Shown in pieces: positions 16,742 to 24,575 of a stretch of DNA of 42,067 nt. Both the position numbers and the translations under genes were made by a program. This DNA comes from an uncultured Gammaproteobacteria bacterium (lineage in GTDB: Bacteria > Pseudomonadota > Gammaproteobacteria > SZUA-152), in assembly GCA_913009875.1 (NCBI GenBank), contig CAJVYS010000016.1, positions 1-42,067 of the forward strand. Reading direction: 5' to 3'. The notes under the pieces are model-generated. The model ran no database searches and was not told the DNA's origin. It was given only the letters and a program-made list of their open reading frames with translations. Every line of letters begins with the position of its first letter. The first letter of the stretch is position 1.

Positions 16742-17104
16742 TCAGTCGCAACCATCGGTGTCCGTTGACGTCTCCTCCGACTCCGCAAAGGCCTCGGGCA
16801 ACAACTCGATATCCTGCACCACGTCGGCCTTGCCGACCTCAATGTCACGCATCCAGCCATCCGCATACCCTTCCCTGGCGGCATTCAGATGATAGCGCCC
16901 ACCCGCCACACTAAAATAAAATTTTCCATCCGCGTCGGAAAACAGACTGCCCAGCAAGACATTGCTGTCGGCATCGATCAACAACACCTCCGCCATTGGC
17001 AAAGGTTCTCCCTCATCCATGACCTTCCCAGACAGGCCTGCCGCCATGGAAACATCAAGCCACAGCAGCATCACGGCAATAACGGGGAAAAATAAGCGAG
17101 GCAT
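16742..17104 (-). CDS. Secreted carboxypeptidase-regulatory-like (beta-sandwich) protein
   Basis: A 120-residue exported protein. The ATG at 17104 (MPRLFFPVIAVMLLW) begins a signal peptide ending near MAAG, with AAGGA upstream; the frame extends 13 codons further without support. The mature part has the Ig-like pattern LSGKVMDEGEPLPMAEVLLID and FSDADGKFYFSVAGGRYHLNA typical of carboxypeptidase-regulatory-like domains. The tail is acidic, with a terminal Cys. Function is unknown. It is convergent with the DsrE gene and divergent from the next secreted protein. Confidence 0.75.
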   Translation of the reverse strand: MPRLFFPVIAVMLLWLDVSMAAGLSGKVMDEGEPLPMAEVLLIDADSNVLLGSLFSDADGKFYFSVAGGRYHLNAAREGYADGWMRDIEVGKADVVQDIELLPEAFAESEETSTDTDGCD

Positions 17105-17175
17105 AGGTTTGAATCCTTGATGTATGGCATCAATATCGGCCAAACTCTAACGTACACCAACAGGAGGGAGCCTGA

Positions 17176-17886
17176 ATGAAAACTTTTACCTTGATCATTT
17201 TGAGCGTATTTTTTGTTTGCACATCCCCGGCCTCCGCCGGCGAACTGGAGATCGGTGGCACTTATCGCCTTGGCATTACCGTTACAGACCTGGAAGCGGT
17301 CGGGAAAAATGGAACAAAATACGCCGCCAAGAAGAACAGCAAGTTTTTCGTCATTTCAAAGCTTGAAGACGGCGATTACATCGTTCGATTCGACAGAATA
17401 TACACATCAACATCTGAAACAAACGCTGCTATACAATTTGTCTCGTATGGTAATGCCTATATTTTACCGGCGAAAATCAATAACGTGATCCCTGTCGATG
17501 CCATCAGCCGGCAGTCATTGACCGGCCTGTCCTCGGGGCCACTGGTGGTCCCCTTCAAATATCGTTTGGACAATGATTCTTTATCTGGAGATGCCACCAT
17601 CGGGTTTTATGCGGGGATAACGTTTGAACCGAGGTGTATTGCCGAGAACTGGTGCTTTCGCATCACGCCGCTGTTGTCGGCGGGCCTTTCCCAGGTATCC
17701 GTCGCGCAGGCGAGCGGCACAGGCACGGAAAACAAGACCTCGGCCACCTGGGCCGCGGGCTTTCTGGTCACCGACTGGTCAAACATGAACATCGGCCTGA
17801 TCTACGGCCAGGACCGGATCGGCGACAAGACCTGGGAACACGAAGGCAAAGGCTGGCTCAGCTTCATGATCGGCTGGCAGCTATAA
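17176..17886 (+). CDS. Secreted protein of unknown function
   Basis: I do not recognise this 236-residue protein. It has a clear signal peptide (MKTFTLIILSVFFVCTSPASA), AGGAGG-type ribosome binding (position about 17162) and a C-terminal half of alternating aromatic/hydrophobic strands (GFYAGITFEP, CFRITPLLSAGLSQV, SATWAAGFLVTDW) ending in LSFMIGWQL. That ending resembles an outer-membrane beta-strand, but the protein is short for a barrel. Two cysteines (EPRCIAENWCF) could form a disulfide. A hairpin follows the stop. Confidence 0.75.
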   Translation: MKTFTLIILSVFFVCTSPASAGELEIGGTYRLGITVTDLEAVGKNGTKYAAKKNSKFFVISKLEDGDYIVRFDRIYTSTSETNAAIQFVSYGNAYILPAKINNVIPVDAISRQSLTGLSSGPLVVPFKYRLDNDSLSGDATIGFYAGITFEPRCIAENWCFRITPLLSAGLSQVSVAQASGTGTENKTSATWAAGFLVTDWSNMNIGLIYGQDRIGDKTWEHEGKGWLSFMIGWQL

Positions 17887-17910
17887 GCCGGACAACTCCC
17901 TACCGCGGCG

Positions 17911-17941
17911 CGCCCCATGCCCCGTTGCCAGGCATGGGGCG
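17911..17941. terminator. Terminator-like hairpin between convergent genes
   Basis: CGCCCCATGCC and GGCATGGGGCG form an 11-bp perfect stem with a nine-base loop, between the secreted protein and the DUF2892 gene that point at each other. There is no long T-run on either side. Confidence 0.55.
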
Positions 17942-17956
17942 TCACTTGCACATCTC

Positions 17957-18172
17957 CTAGCCGGCGCTGCCATCACCGTGTTTTTTCACCGTGCTCACAC
18001 CAATCAACGAGTATCCCGGACAAACACTGAACAACCCCGTCAACAGCGGCACGATGCCGATATAACCCCAGGGTGATAAAATATCGGACCAGGGGCCCAC
18101 CGCCGTCGCGCCCACCAGCGCGGCACCCACAATGATACGAATAGCCCGGTCAGCTCCACCTACATTCGCCAT
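17957..18172 (-). CDS. DUF2892 inner-membrane protein
   Basis: A 71-residue protein with two membrane segments, starting MANVGGADRAIRIIVGAAL and containing PLLTGLFSVCPGYSLIGVST, the DUF2892 hallmark (compare the membrane part of the rhodanese YgaP). AAGGAGAG precedes the ATG. The family often accompanies rhodaneses and Crp/Fnr regulators, and here a Crp/Fnr gene lies just upstream on the same strand. A palindrome centred 70 bp before the start could be that regulator's site. Confidence 0.88.
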   Translation of the reverse strand: MANVGGADRAIRIIVGAALVGATAVGPWSDILSPWGYIGIVPLLTGLFSVCPGYSLIGVSTVKKHGDGSAG

Positions 18173-18235
18173 GACGTCTCTCCTTCACATCGATTCAAGT
18201 TATTTGCATCCTGCGCCCGCCCCCGGCAAAGCGCA

Positions 18236-18248
18236 GTGACAATGTCAC
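18236..18248. promoter_or_regulatory. Candidate Crp/Fnr-type operator GTGACA-A-TGTCAC
   Basis: A perfect 6+6 palindrome with a one-base centre lies between the Crp/Fnr gene and the DUF2892 gene. Its centre is about 70 bp before the DUF2892 start, which fits an activator site near -41 with a leader of about 30 bases. It resembles, but does not equal, the Fnr and Crp consensus sites; the link to the neighbouring regulator is inferred. Confidence 0.5.
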
Positions 18249-18341
18249 ACAGGTGCACAATTTGTCTCGGGCAGGGAGAAGTGCTTCTCCGGCCCTGAGG
18301 GAACGGACTTGGTATCTAACGAAAAATCGGCAGACGCCGGG

Positions 18342-19001
18342 TCAACCACTCTGCCGGGCAAGCTCATCCAGCGCCGCCGTTGCCTTCACTTCGATCGCGC
18401 CCCGGCCGATACCGACCCAGCCCCGTCCGGCAAATTGCTTCAGCTGACGGCTGATCACTTCACGCGCTGACCCCAGCTCGCTGGCCAGTTGCTGGTGGGT
18501 GATGGCAATGGACTTCACACCCTGCTCGCTCAGCGTCATCAACAGACGCGCCAGACGCACATCGATGCGGCCGAAGACGACATCTTCCACACGCTGAATC
18601 AGGTCGCCGAGGCGCTGGCCCTGATTGGCAAAGACAAAACGACGGAACTCGGCCGAGTCGCCCAGCGCCTGATCGAAGACCGGCTGCGGCACCACCAGTG
18701 CGGTGGTTTCCACCTCGGCCACCCCTTCTGCGGGATAGGACTCGACGCTGATCAAACAGGAAGTGGTGATCACGCAGGACTGTCCATCACACACCCGGTA
18801 AAGGGTGATCTCGCGGCCATTGGCGGCCAACACCTGTACCCGCACCGAGCCCTGCACCACCAACAGATAGTTGCGGCAGGGGTCGCCACGGCGGAACACC
18901 GTCTGTCCCACTGGCAGATGGATCTCCTCGACCCGGGCGCGCAGATCCTCCAGGCCGGCGGGAAACAGGCGCTCGAGAAGGATCCTGGCCGCGCTGCTCA
19001 C
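18342..19001 (-). CDS. Crp/Fnr-family transcription regulator
   Basis: A 219-residue regulator with an N-terminal cyclic-nucleotide-like barrel (about 15-125, FRRGDPCRNYLLVVQGSVRV) and a C-terminal winged helix (HQQLASELGSAREVISRQLKQF, about 165-190). Four cysteines lie in the sensor part: 42, 71, 76 and 82 (DPCRN, RVCDGQSCVITTSC). They do not follow the N-terminal Fnr spacing, so iron-sulfur, thiol or persulfide sensing are all possible. The GTG start overlaps the stop of the preceding small membrane gene (GTGA), which makes it the last gene of the RND operon. Likely target: the DUF2892 promoter and perhaps its own operon. Confidence 0.9.
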   Translation of the reverse strand: MSSAARILLERLFPAGLEDLRARVEEIHLPVGQTVFRRGDPCRNYLLVVQGSVRVQVLAANGREITLYRVCDGQSCVITTSCLISVESYPAEGVAEVETTALVVPQPVFDQALGDSAEFRRFVFANQGQRLGDLIQRVEDVVFGRIDVRLARLLMTLSEQGVKSIAITHQQLASELGSAREVISRQLKQFAGRGWVGIGRGAIEVKATAALDELARQSG

Positions 19002-19363
19002 AGGCCACCCTCCACCAACCAGCGCTGGCGGTCGAAGGCGAAGCTCTCGCTGCCGTCGGCGTAGCGCTCGTGGATCAACGACACCCGCGAGCCCGCTTCC
19101 GGCCGGGTGTTATCAGCGACGATCAGGCGCCACTGGCGGCCATCGGGCAGGCGCACGGTCATCACCGTCAGCGCCTTGCCCTGCGCGGCCGGTGGCGGCG
19201 ACACGGACACCACCTCGACGGTAATCTCCGCCTGCGAGACCCGCTCCGCCGGCCATTCATACCAAGCCCACAATAGCAGGCCGGCCAGGCCGATGGCCAC
19301 GCCCCAGGCCCGCACATTGCGGCGCACGATGTAGATATTGGCCAACCACTGGCTCCAGTTCAT
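18998..19363 (-). CDS. Small single-span membrane protein of the RND operon
   Basis: A 121-residue protein starting MNWSQWLANIYIVRRNVRAW, with one membrane helix (about 20-36) and a soluble, presumably periplasmic part (ITVEVVSVSPPPAAQGKALTV, RLPDGRQWRL, LIHERYADGSESFAFDRQRW) that looks like a small beta domain. Function not recognised. Its ATG overlaps the RND stop (ATGA) and its stop overlaps the Crp/Fnr start (GTGA), so all three are translationally coupled. A much longer frame running through this gene over the RND gene is a reading-frame shadow; only this part is real. Confidence 0.75.
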   Translation of the reverse strand: MNWSQWLANIYIVRRNVRAWGVAIGLAGLLLWAWYEWPAERVSQAEITVEVVSVSPPPAAQGKALTVMTVRLPDGRQWRLIVADNTRPEAGSRVSLIHERYADGSESFAFDRQRWLVEGGL

Positions 19364-22300
19364 GGCATCACCGCCTTGCCTTCGCCAATCCGCAGCAGGC
19401 TGGGCAACAGAATCAAGGTGAACACGGTACTGACACTCATGCCGCCGACGATCACCGCCGCCAGGCCACGGTACAACTCGCTGCCGGCGCCCGGCAGCAG
19501 CAACAACGGCAGCATGCCGAAGATGCTGGTGAGGGTACTCATGAGGATCGGCCGCAGGCGCAGCTGCACCGCCTCGGCCACCGCCTCGCGGCGCGCCAGG
19601 CCGCGGCGCTCGGCCTCGCGGGTCTGGTGCACCAGCAGGATGGCGTTGTTGACCACCAGGCCGAGCAGGATGATAAAACCGATCATGGTCAGCAGATCCA
19701 TGGACTGGAAGGTCACCAGATTGGTCAGGCGCAGGGCGATCACCCCGCCCACGGTGGCCAGGGGGATGGCGAGGATCACCAGCAGGCTGTCGAGGAAGGA
19801 ACGGAACAGCGCGCTCATCAGCAGGTACAGCAGAGCGATGGCCAGCCAGAAGCTGCTGCCCATGCTCTTCAGCGCCTGTTGCAGCTTGTCGGCGGTGCCG
19901 CCGTAGTGGATCTCGCCGTCCGCCGGCAGCAGCGGCTCGACCTTGGGGTTCACCGTTTCCTTCAGTAGCGCCATGGCGCCCTCCAGGGACATGTCGTCGG
20001 GCGCCTGCACTTCCAGAGTAATGGTGCGGCGGCGGTCGACGCGGCGGATCTCGTCGGGGCCGGCGGTGCGCACCATGCGGGTCAGTTCGCCGAGGGACTG
20101 CACGCCGGCATCGGGGGTGACCAGGGGCGTGTCGGCGAGGGCCTCGGGGCTGTGCCAGTCCGGGCCGCGCAGGATCACGTCGAGGCGCTGCTGACCGTCG
20201 AAATAGTCGCCCACCAGCAGGCCGCTGCCCAGGGCGCGGGTTATCTGCGCCATCTCGATGCGGCTCCAGCCCGCCTCGCTGATGCGCCGCTCGTCCGGCA
20301 CCAGACGCAGTTCCGGCTCGGCCAGGTCCAGCCCCGGACGGGGGCGCGGCTCCTGGCCGGGCATGGCCTCCTTCAGGGCCACGTAACCGGCCTGCGCCGC
20401 CACCAGCAGCGACTCGATATCGCCCCCCTGGATGTCCATATCGATGGTGCGCCCGCCGCCGAAACCGCCGAACAGGGAGGAGCGCCGGGCGAAGGCGACG
20501 GTGTCCGGAAAACCGCCGACGATGCGGTTGATAAGTGGCACCAGCTCGTCGGTCCTGTCCGGGTCCACGGTGCGCGCGCCCATGAACACGCCGCGCGCGA
20601 AGGCGACGAAGAAATAGTTGTTCACCGCCGGCTCGGCCATGCCGTCGATGTGCGGCTGCATGCGCTCGGCCACCACACGCCCCAGTTCCTGTTCCAGGGT
20701 GTTGATGTTGGCGCCGGGGGGCGGCAGGATGAAGGCGAACACCAGGTTGCGGTTGCCCTCCGGCAGGTAGTCCGCCTCGGGCTTGAGCTGCCAGGCCAGG
20801 GCCAGCGGCACCGTGATCAGAATGACGATCCACAGGCCGCGGCGCAGCGGCGTGTCCGTGAGGCGCATGATGAAGCGGCTGCCGGCCGCCCACCAGCGGG
20901 CGTGGGGGTCGCGCATCTCCGCCTTGCCCAGCCAGTTCGCCGCCGCCGTGGGCAGCACCGTGACCGCCACCAGCAGCGACACGCTCACCGCCACGGCGAT
21001 GGTCAGCGCCAGGTCGGCGAACAGCTGTCCGGCCTCGTCCTTGAGAAACACCACCGGCAGGAAGATGGCCACGGTGGTGGCGGTGGAGGCCAGCAGCGCC
21101 CCCCACACCCGGCGCGTGCCCTCCTCGGCGGCCTCCACCGCGCCCATGCCGCGCTCGCGCAGGCGCACCACGCTCTCCAGCACCACGATGGCGGCATCCA
21201 GCACCATGCCCACGGCGAAGGCCAGCCCGGCCAGGGAAATGACGTTGAGGGTGCGCCCGGCGGCATCCAGCACCACGAAGGACGACACCACGCAGACGGG
21301 GATCGCCACCGCCACCATCAGGGTGGCGCGCAGGCGGCGGAAGAACCACCACAGCACACCCACCGCCAGCAGCATGCCGAGGCCGAGATTGGTCTGCACC
21401 ATGTCGATGGAGCGGTCGATGTACAGGGTCTCGTCGTAGACCTGTTCGAGGCTCAGACCGGCGCGCTTGAGCGGCCCCTCGCGCAGCTCCCGCGCCGCCT
21501 GCTTGAGGCCCGCCATCACCTGCAAAACGTTGACGCCGGTCTCGCGGTGGGCGTTGACTGCTATCGCCGGGCCGCCGTTCTGGATCACGAAGCCGGTACG
21601 GTCCACCATGCGCACCTCGATATCGGCTACGTCGCGCAGGTAGACGGGATTGCCGTCGCGCCACGCCAGCACCATATCGCCCAGCTCGCCGGGGGCGTAC
21701 TGGCCGGCGAAGCGCAGGGTGTAGCGGCGCTTGCCAACGTGGCCGTAGCCGCCGGTGATGTCCTTGGCGCCACCCGCCAGGCGCGCCACCTTCGGCAGCT
21801 CAATGCCCAGGCTGGCGGCCTTGTACGGGTCGAAGGTGATGCGCAGCTCGCGCTCGCGGCCGCCGCGCACCTCGGACAGGGCCACCCCGGGCACGCGCTC
21901 GAAGCGGGTCTGCACCACCTCCTCCACATAGTCCTGGTAGCTGGCGATGTCGCGGCTGTTGCCGTCCACCGGCTTGAGAATGAACCAGGCGATGGCGCGC
22001 GAGTTGCCGCCGATGGCGCTGAGGGTGGGTTCCTGGGCGTCGTCGGGATAGCGTGGCACGCGGTTGAGGCGCGAGAGGATCTCCAGCAGGGCGCGGCGCA
22101 GGTCGGTACCCACCTGGAAGGTAATGGTAATCAGGGCGCGGCCGCGCTGGGCGCGGGCGAGCATCTCGGTCATCCCCGGCAGGCTGCGCAGCACGTCCTC
22201 CTGGGGCTCGATGATCTCCGATTCCACCTCCTGCGGCGCGGCGGCGCGCCACAGGGTGGTGATGGTGATCTGCGGCCGCTCCACCTCGGGGGTGAGCTGC

Positions 22301-22401
22301 ACCGGCAGGCGCTCGAGGCTGATGAGGCCGAAGAGGATGGCCAGCAGCACGCCCACCACCACCGCCACCGGGTTGCCGAGGCCGAGCCGGGTAAGGGTCA
22401 C
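19360..22401 (-). CDS. RND-family efflux pump, inner-membrane permease
   Basis: A 1013-residue transporter of the HAE-RND type, with twelve expected membrane spans in two halves and two large periplasmic loops. It opens TLTRLGLGNPVAVVVGVLLA and has the usual LPVQLTPEVERPQITI and PGMTEMLARAQRG motifs. In helix 4 the normal paired aspartates (VDDAIVV) read VLDAAIVVLE, so only one acidic residue remains and proton coupling may differ. The GTG start has GGGAG eight bases upstream and follows the adaptor stop by 3 bp. No outer-membrane channel gene is nearby. Substrate unknown. Confidence 0.92.
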   Translation of the reverse strand: MTLTRLGLGNPVAVVVGVLLAILFGLISLERLPVQLTPEVERPQITITTLWRAAAPQEVESEIIEPQEDVLRSLPGMTEMLARAQRGRALITITFQVGTDLRRALLEILSRLNRVPRYPDDAQEPTLSAIGGNSRAIAWFILKPVDGNSRDIASYQDYVEEVVQTRFERVPGVALSEVRGGRERELRITFDPYKAASLGIELPKVARLAGGAKDITGGYGHVGKRRYTLRFAGQYAPGELGDMVLAWRDGNPVYLRDVADIEVRMVDRTGFVIQNGGPAIAVNAHRETGVNVLQVMAGLKQAARELREGPLKRAGLSLEQVYDETLYIDRSIDMVQTNLGLGMLLAVGVLWWFFRRLRATLMVAVAIPVCVVSSFVVLDAAGRTLNVISLAGLAFAVGMVLDAAIVVLESVVRLRERGMGAVEAAEEGTRRVWGALLASTATTVAIFLPVVFLKDEAGQLFADLALTIAVAVSVSLLVAVTVLPTAAANWLGKAEMRDPHARWWAAGSRFIMRLTDTPLRRGLWIVILITVPLALAWQLKPEADYLPEGNRNLVFAFILPPPGANINTLEQELGRVVAERMQPHIDGMAEPAVNNYFFVAFARGVFMGARTVDPDRTDELVPLINRIVGGFPDTVAFARRSSLFGGFGGGRTIDMDIQGGDIESLLVAAQAGYVALKEAMPGQEPRPRPGLDLAEPELRLVPDERRISEAGWSRIEMAQITRALGSGLLVGDYFDGQQRLDVILRGPDWHSPEALADTPLVTPDAGVQSLGELTRMVRTAGPDEIRRVDRRRTITLEVQAPDDMSLEGAMALLKETVNPKVEPLLPADGEIHYGGTADKLQQALKSMGSSFWLAIALLYLLMSALFRSFLDSLLVILAIPLATVGGVIALRLTNLVTFQSMDLLTMIGFIILLGLVVNNAILLVHQTREAERRGLARREAVAEAVQLRLRPILMSTLTSIFGMLPLLLLPGAGSELYRGLAAVIVGGMSVSTVFTLILLPSLLRIGEGKAVMP

Positions 22402-22404
22402 CGG

Positions 22405-23457
22405 CTATCTCCCGTCGCCGAGGATCTGCACCTTCATCCCCGGAAGCAGGCGCTCGCCACCACGCACCACCACCCGGTCGCCGGGGCGCAGTTCACCATC
22501 GACGGCGATCAGGTCGCCGCTGGCCACGCCCGGCACCACCGTCACCCGCTCGGCGCGGTTTTCGTCATCGATGCGAAACACCGCCGCGCCGCGGCTGCGC
22601 AGCAGCAGGGCATCGCGCGGCACCGCCAGCACCTCGCGCGCCGGCGCGCGCGGCACCGCGACGCGCAGGGTCTGGCCCACGCTCCACTCGCCGTCCGTCA
22701 GGCTCACGCGCAGATCGAGGCGGTGCGAGCGGGCGTCCGCCGCCGGCACCAGGATGCGCACCCGGCCACTGACACTGCCCTGCTCCGCGGCCACGGTAAC
22801 ACGGTCGCCGGGACGCAACAGGCGCCGCGCCGACAGGGGCGCCGAGGCCTGCGCCTCCAGCACCGAGGTGTCGAGCAGGCGCAGCAGGGTATCGCCGGTA
22901 CCGGCCCACTCACCGTCGCGACGGGCGCGCTCGACCACCACCCCGGCAAAAGGCGCGCGCAGCTGGTGACGGCGCAGCTGCTCCTGCGCCTCCGCCAGGC
23001 GGGTGCGGGCGATGCTCAGTTCGTTGACCGCCACCAGTTGACGCGACGCCACCTCGTCGAGCTGGGTCTGAGCAGTGTTGTTCTGCTTCGCCAGACGGGT
23101 CAGGCGGCGCATCTCGCCATGCAGAAATTGCAGCGTGGCCTCCTCGCGCGCCACGGCGGCGGTGAGTTCGTCGATCTTCAGCTTGGCGAAGGTATCGTCG
23201 ATGCGCGCCAGCACCTGCCCCGTCTTCACCCGCGTGCCGATCTCGGCCACCGACAACAGGCGGCCGCTGACCTCGGCGGCGAGGGAGGCCTCGCGGCGGC
23301 TGACCACGGTGGCCGGCAGCCATTGCTGCGGCGCCAGCGTCACCCACTGCGCCTCGGCCACGCGCACCGGCGGCGCCGGGTAGCCTTCGGCCAGCGCCAG
23401 CGGCGCCAGGCTGACCAGCAGCAAGGCCAGCGAGCAGCGGTGAACGGCGGATAGCAT
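22405..23457 (-). CDS. RND efflux adaptor (membrane fusion protein)
   Basis: A 350-residue periplasmic adaptor. The ATG at 23457 opens a signal peptide (MLSAVHRCSLALLLVSLAPLALA) and has GAGGAGGA about ten bases upstream; the longer open frame is not supported. Order of parts: lipoyl half-motif (SLAAEVSGRLLSVAEIGTRVKTGQVLARID), a coiled-coil hairpin (about 90-150, with DEVASRQLVAVNELSIARTR), the second lipoyl half (LRAPFAGVVVERARRDGEWA), then beta-barrel and membrane-proximal domains ending in GDRVVVRGGERLLPGMKVQ. There is no lipobox. It sits between the lipoprotein and the RND permease. Confidence 0.92.
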   Translation of the reverse strand: MLSAVHRCSLALLLVSLAPLALAEGYPAPPVRVAEAQWVTLAPQQWLPATVVSRREASLAAEVSGRLLSVAEIGTRVKTGQVLARIDDTFAKLKIDELTAAVAREEATLQFLHGEMRRLTRLAKQNNTAQTQLDEVASRQLVAVNELSIARTRLAEAQEQLRRHQLRAPFAGVVVERARRDGEWAGTGDTLLRLLDTSVLEAQASAPLSARRLLRPGDRVTVAAEQGSVSGRVRILVPAADARSHRLDLRVSLTDGEWSVGQTLRVAVPRAPAREVLAVPRDALLLRSRGAAVFRIDDENRAERVTVVPGVASGDLIAVDGELRPGDRVVVRGGERLLPGMKVQILGDGR

Positions 23458-23462
23458 CGACA

Positions 23463-23909
23463 CTAGTCCTCCTCGCCCACCTGCCATGGCGTGATCTTGT
23501 GCCCCAGCAGATGAATGTCGTCCTCGTTGACCGGCCAGACGAAGGTCATCAGGTGGTGCAGGCGCTTGTTGCCGTCGTGCACGGTGGTGTATTCGTAGAG
23601 AAAGAACTTGCCGGAGAAGCGCGTATCGGCCTGGCTGCGGCGCAGGTGCCATTCGCGCAGCGGACCGCGCTCGGCCTGCAGGGCTTTCAGCTTGTCTCGC
23701 CAGCCCTCGCGGGTCTGGGTCTTGAAAAAGCCTTCGTTGTACTGGGCCAGCGCGGCGTCATAATCCTCGGCCTGCAAGGCCTTGAAGATGGCGGCGGCCT
23801 TCTCTGCCACCGCCGGATTGCTGTCGGCGTTGGGATTGCCCTTTTCTCCGCAGGCGCCGAGCAGGAACAGCAGGCCGGTGAAGAGCAGGATATAGGCGGG
23901 GTATTTCAT
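23463..23909 (-). CDS. Lipoprotein of unknown function
   Basis: A 148-residue lipoprotein with a lipobox (LLGAC, lipidated Cys20) after a hydrophobic stretch. The mature part has a DUF4864/NTF2-like feel (AAAIFKALQAEDYDAALAQYNEGFF, W-R-DKLKALQAERG), with an LYEYTTVHDG strand near the end. Its stop lies 5 bp before the RND adaptor start, so it is probably the first gene of the efflux operon. Before the neighbouring insertion it would have followed comM by about 80 bp. Confidence 0.8.
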   Translation of the reverse strand: MKYPAYILLFTGLLFLLGACGEKGNPNADSNPAVAEKAAAIFKALQAEDYDAALAQYNEGFFKTQTREGWRDKLKALQAERGPLREWHLRRSQADTRFSGKFFLYEYTTVHDGNKRLHHLMTFVWPVNEDDIHLLGHKITPWQVGEED

Positions 23910-24575
23910 GTCGGTGAAACCTGTGAAGAAGAGTCGGGAAATGGCCCCGAATGTACCACATCCAACGGCTCCACTGTCACTCCCGGCCCCTAACAGCTAA
24001 GGCGTGACCGGGCGACCCAGTTGTGACGTGGGGGACATGACCATAGAAATAGTGAATGCCACTGACGTCAAGCATGAATTTGGAGATCTGTTGATACGAG
24101 CCTAACGAGAACCCATCGGCATCAACATGAACAAGCAAACTGATCGCTGTCCTTGTTTCAGCCGTCGGGTACCAGGAAATCGAGCGTATGATAATGAATA
24201 TTTTGGCATGAAATGTGGCCCCAAAACGCAATCCTTATACGCCAGACGCGGGAATACCTCCCCCGGAATTGACTGGCCGTCATAAAATTATTCAGCGCTT
24301 GCACTCTATCTATCGCATCGCTCATAGACGCGGGCCACACAGAGTCTGATTTTCTGCGGACTACGCGGAATGGAAAATACTGTGCTGTTGCACCATATTC
24401 GCCTGAATATAGAGAATGCCGGTCATATTCCGGTGGTGATCGAGGAGACAGAAGATTGCTCGGTGAGTTGCGTTAGTCCCATGGCCTGCTCGCCGTCAAT
24501 CCATGGAGGATGTGACTTTGCTATTTTAGCAACAAATGAGGCAGCTGACCGTAGCCAGCCGCCCCAGGTTTGGAT
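23910..24575. other. Gene-poor stretch spanning the left boundary of an insertion
   Basis: No convincing gene in these 666 bp. The left part is the upstream region of the lipoprotein gene, 23986-24010 is a copy of the comM 3' end, and the rest is the left side of the inserted DNA. An 84-codon minus-strand frame (23977-24231) and a 69-codon plus-strand frame (24370-24579) have no recognisable product and no strong start signals; either could be a gene remnant. Confidence 0.5.
23986..24010. repeat. Left direct repeat: copy of the comM 3' end
   Basis: These 25 bp are identical to 26532-26556, which contain the last codons and stop of comM. Similarity continues for about 10 bp (7 of 10 matches) beyond the perfect match. 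On the minus strand it still reads LGRPVTP then stop, against LDRAVTP in the intact gene. It looks like the far attachment site left after an insertion. Confidence 0.85.

Noticed and set aside
18998-21664. 888-codon minus-strand frame
   Set aside because: Its first ~767 codons are a GC-rich shadow of the RND permease in another frame, with Gly/Arg/Ala-rich low-complexity product; only the last 121 codons are a real gene.
20152-23454. 1100-codon plus-strand frame
   Set aside because: Antisense to the RND permease and adaptor; the product is rich in His, Gln, Gly and Ala without domains, as expected from high-GC antisense frames.
23977-24231. 84-codon minus-strand frame at the insertion boundary
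   Set aside because: Runs through the comM repeat, has no good start signal and no recognisable family; kept only as a possible remnant.
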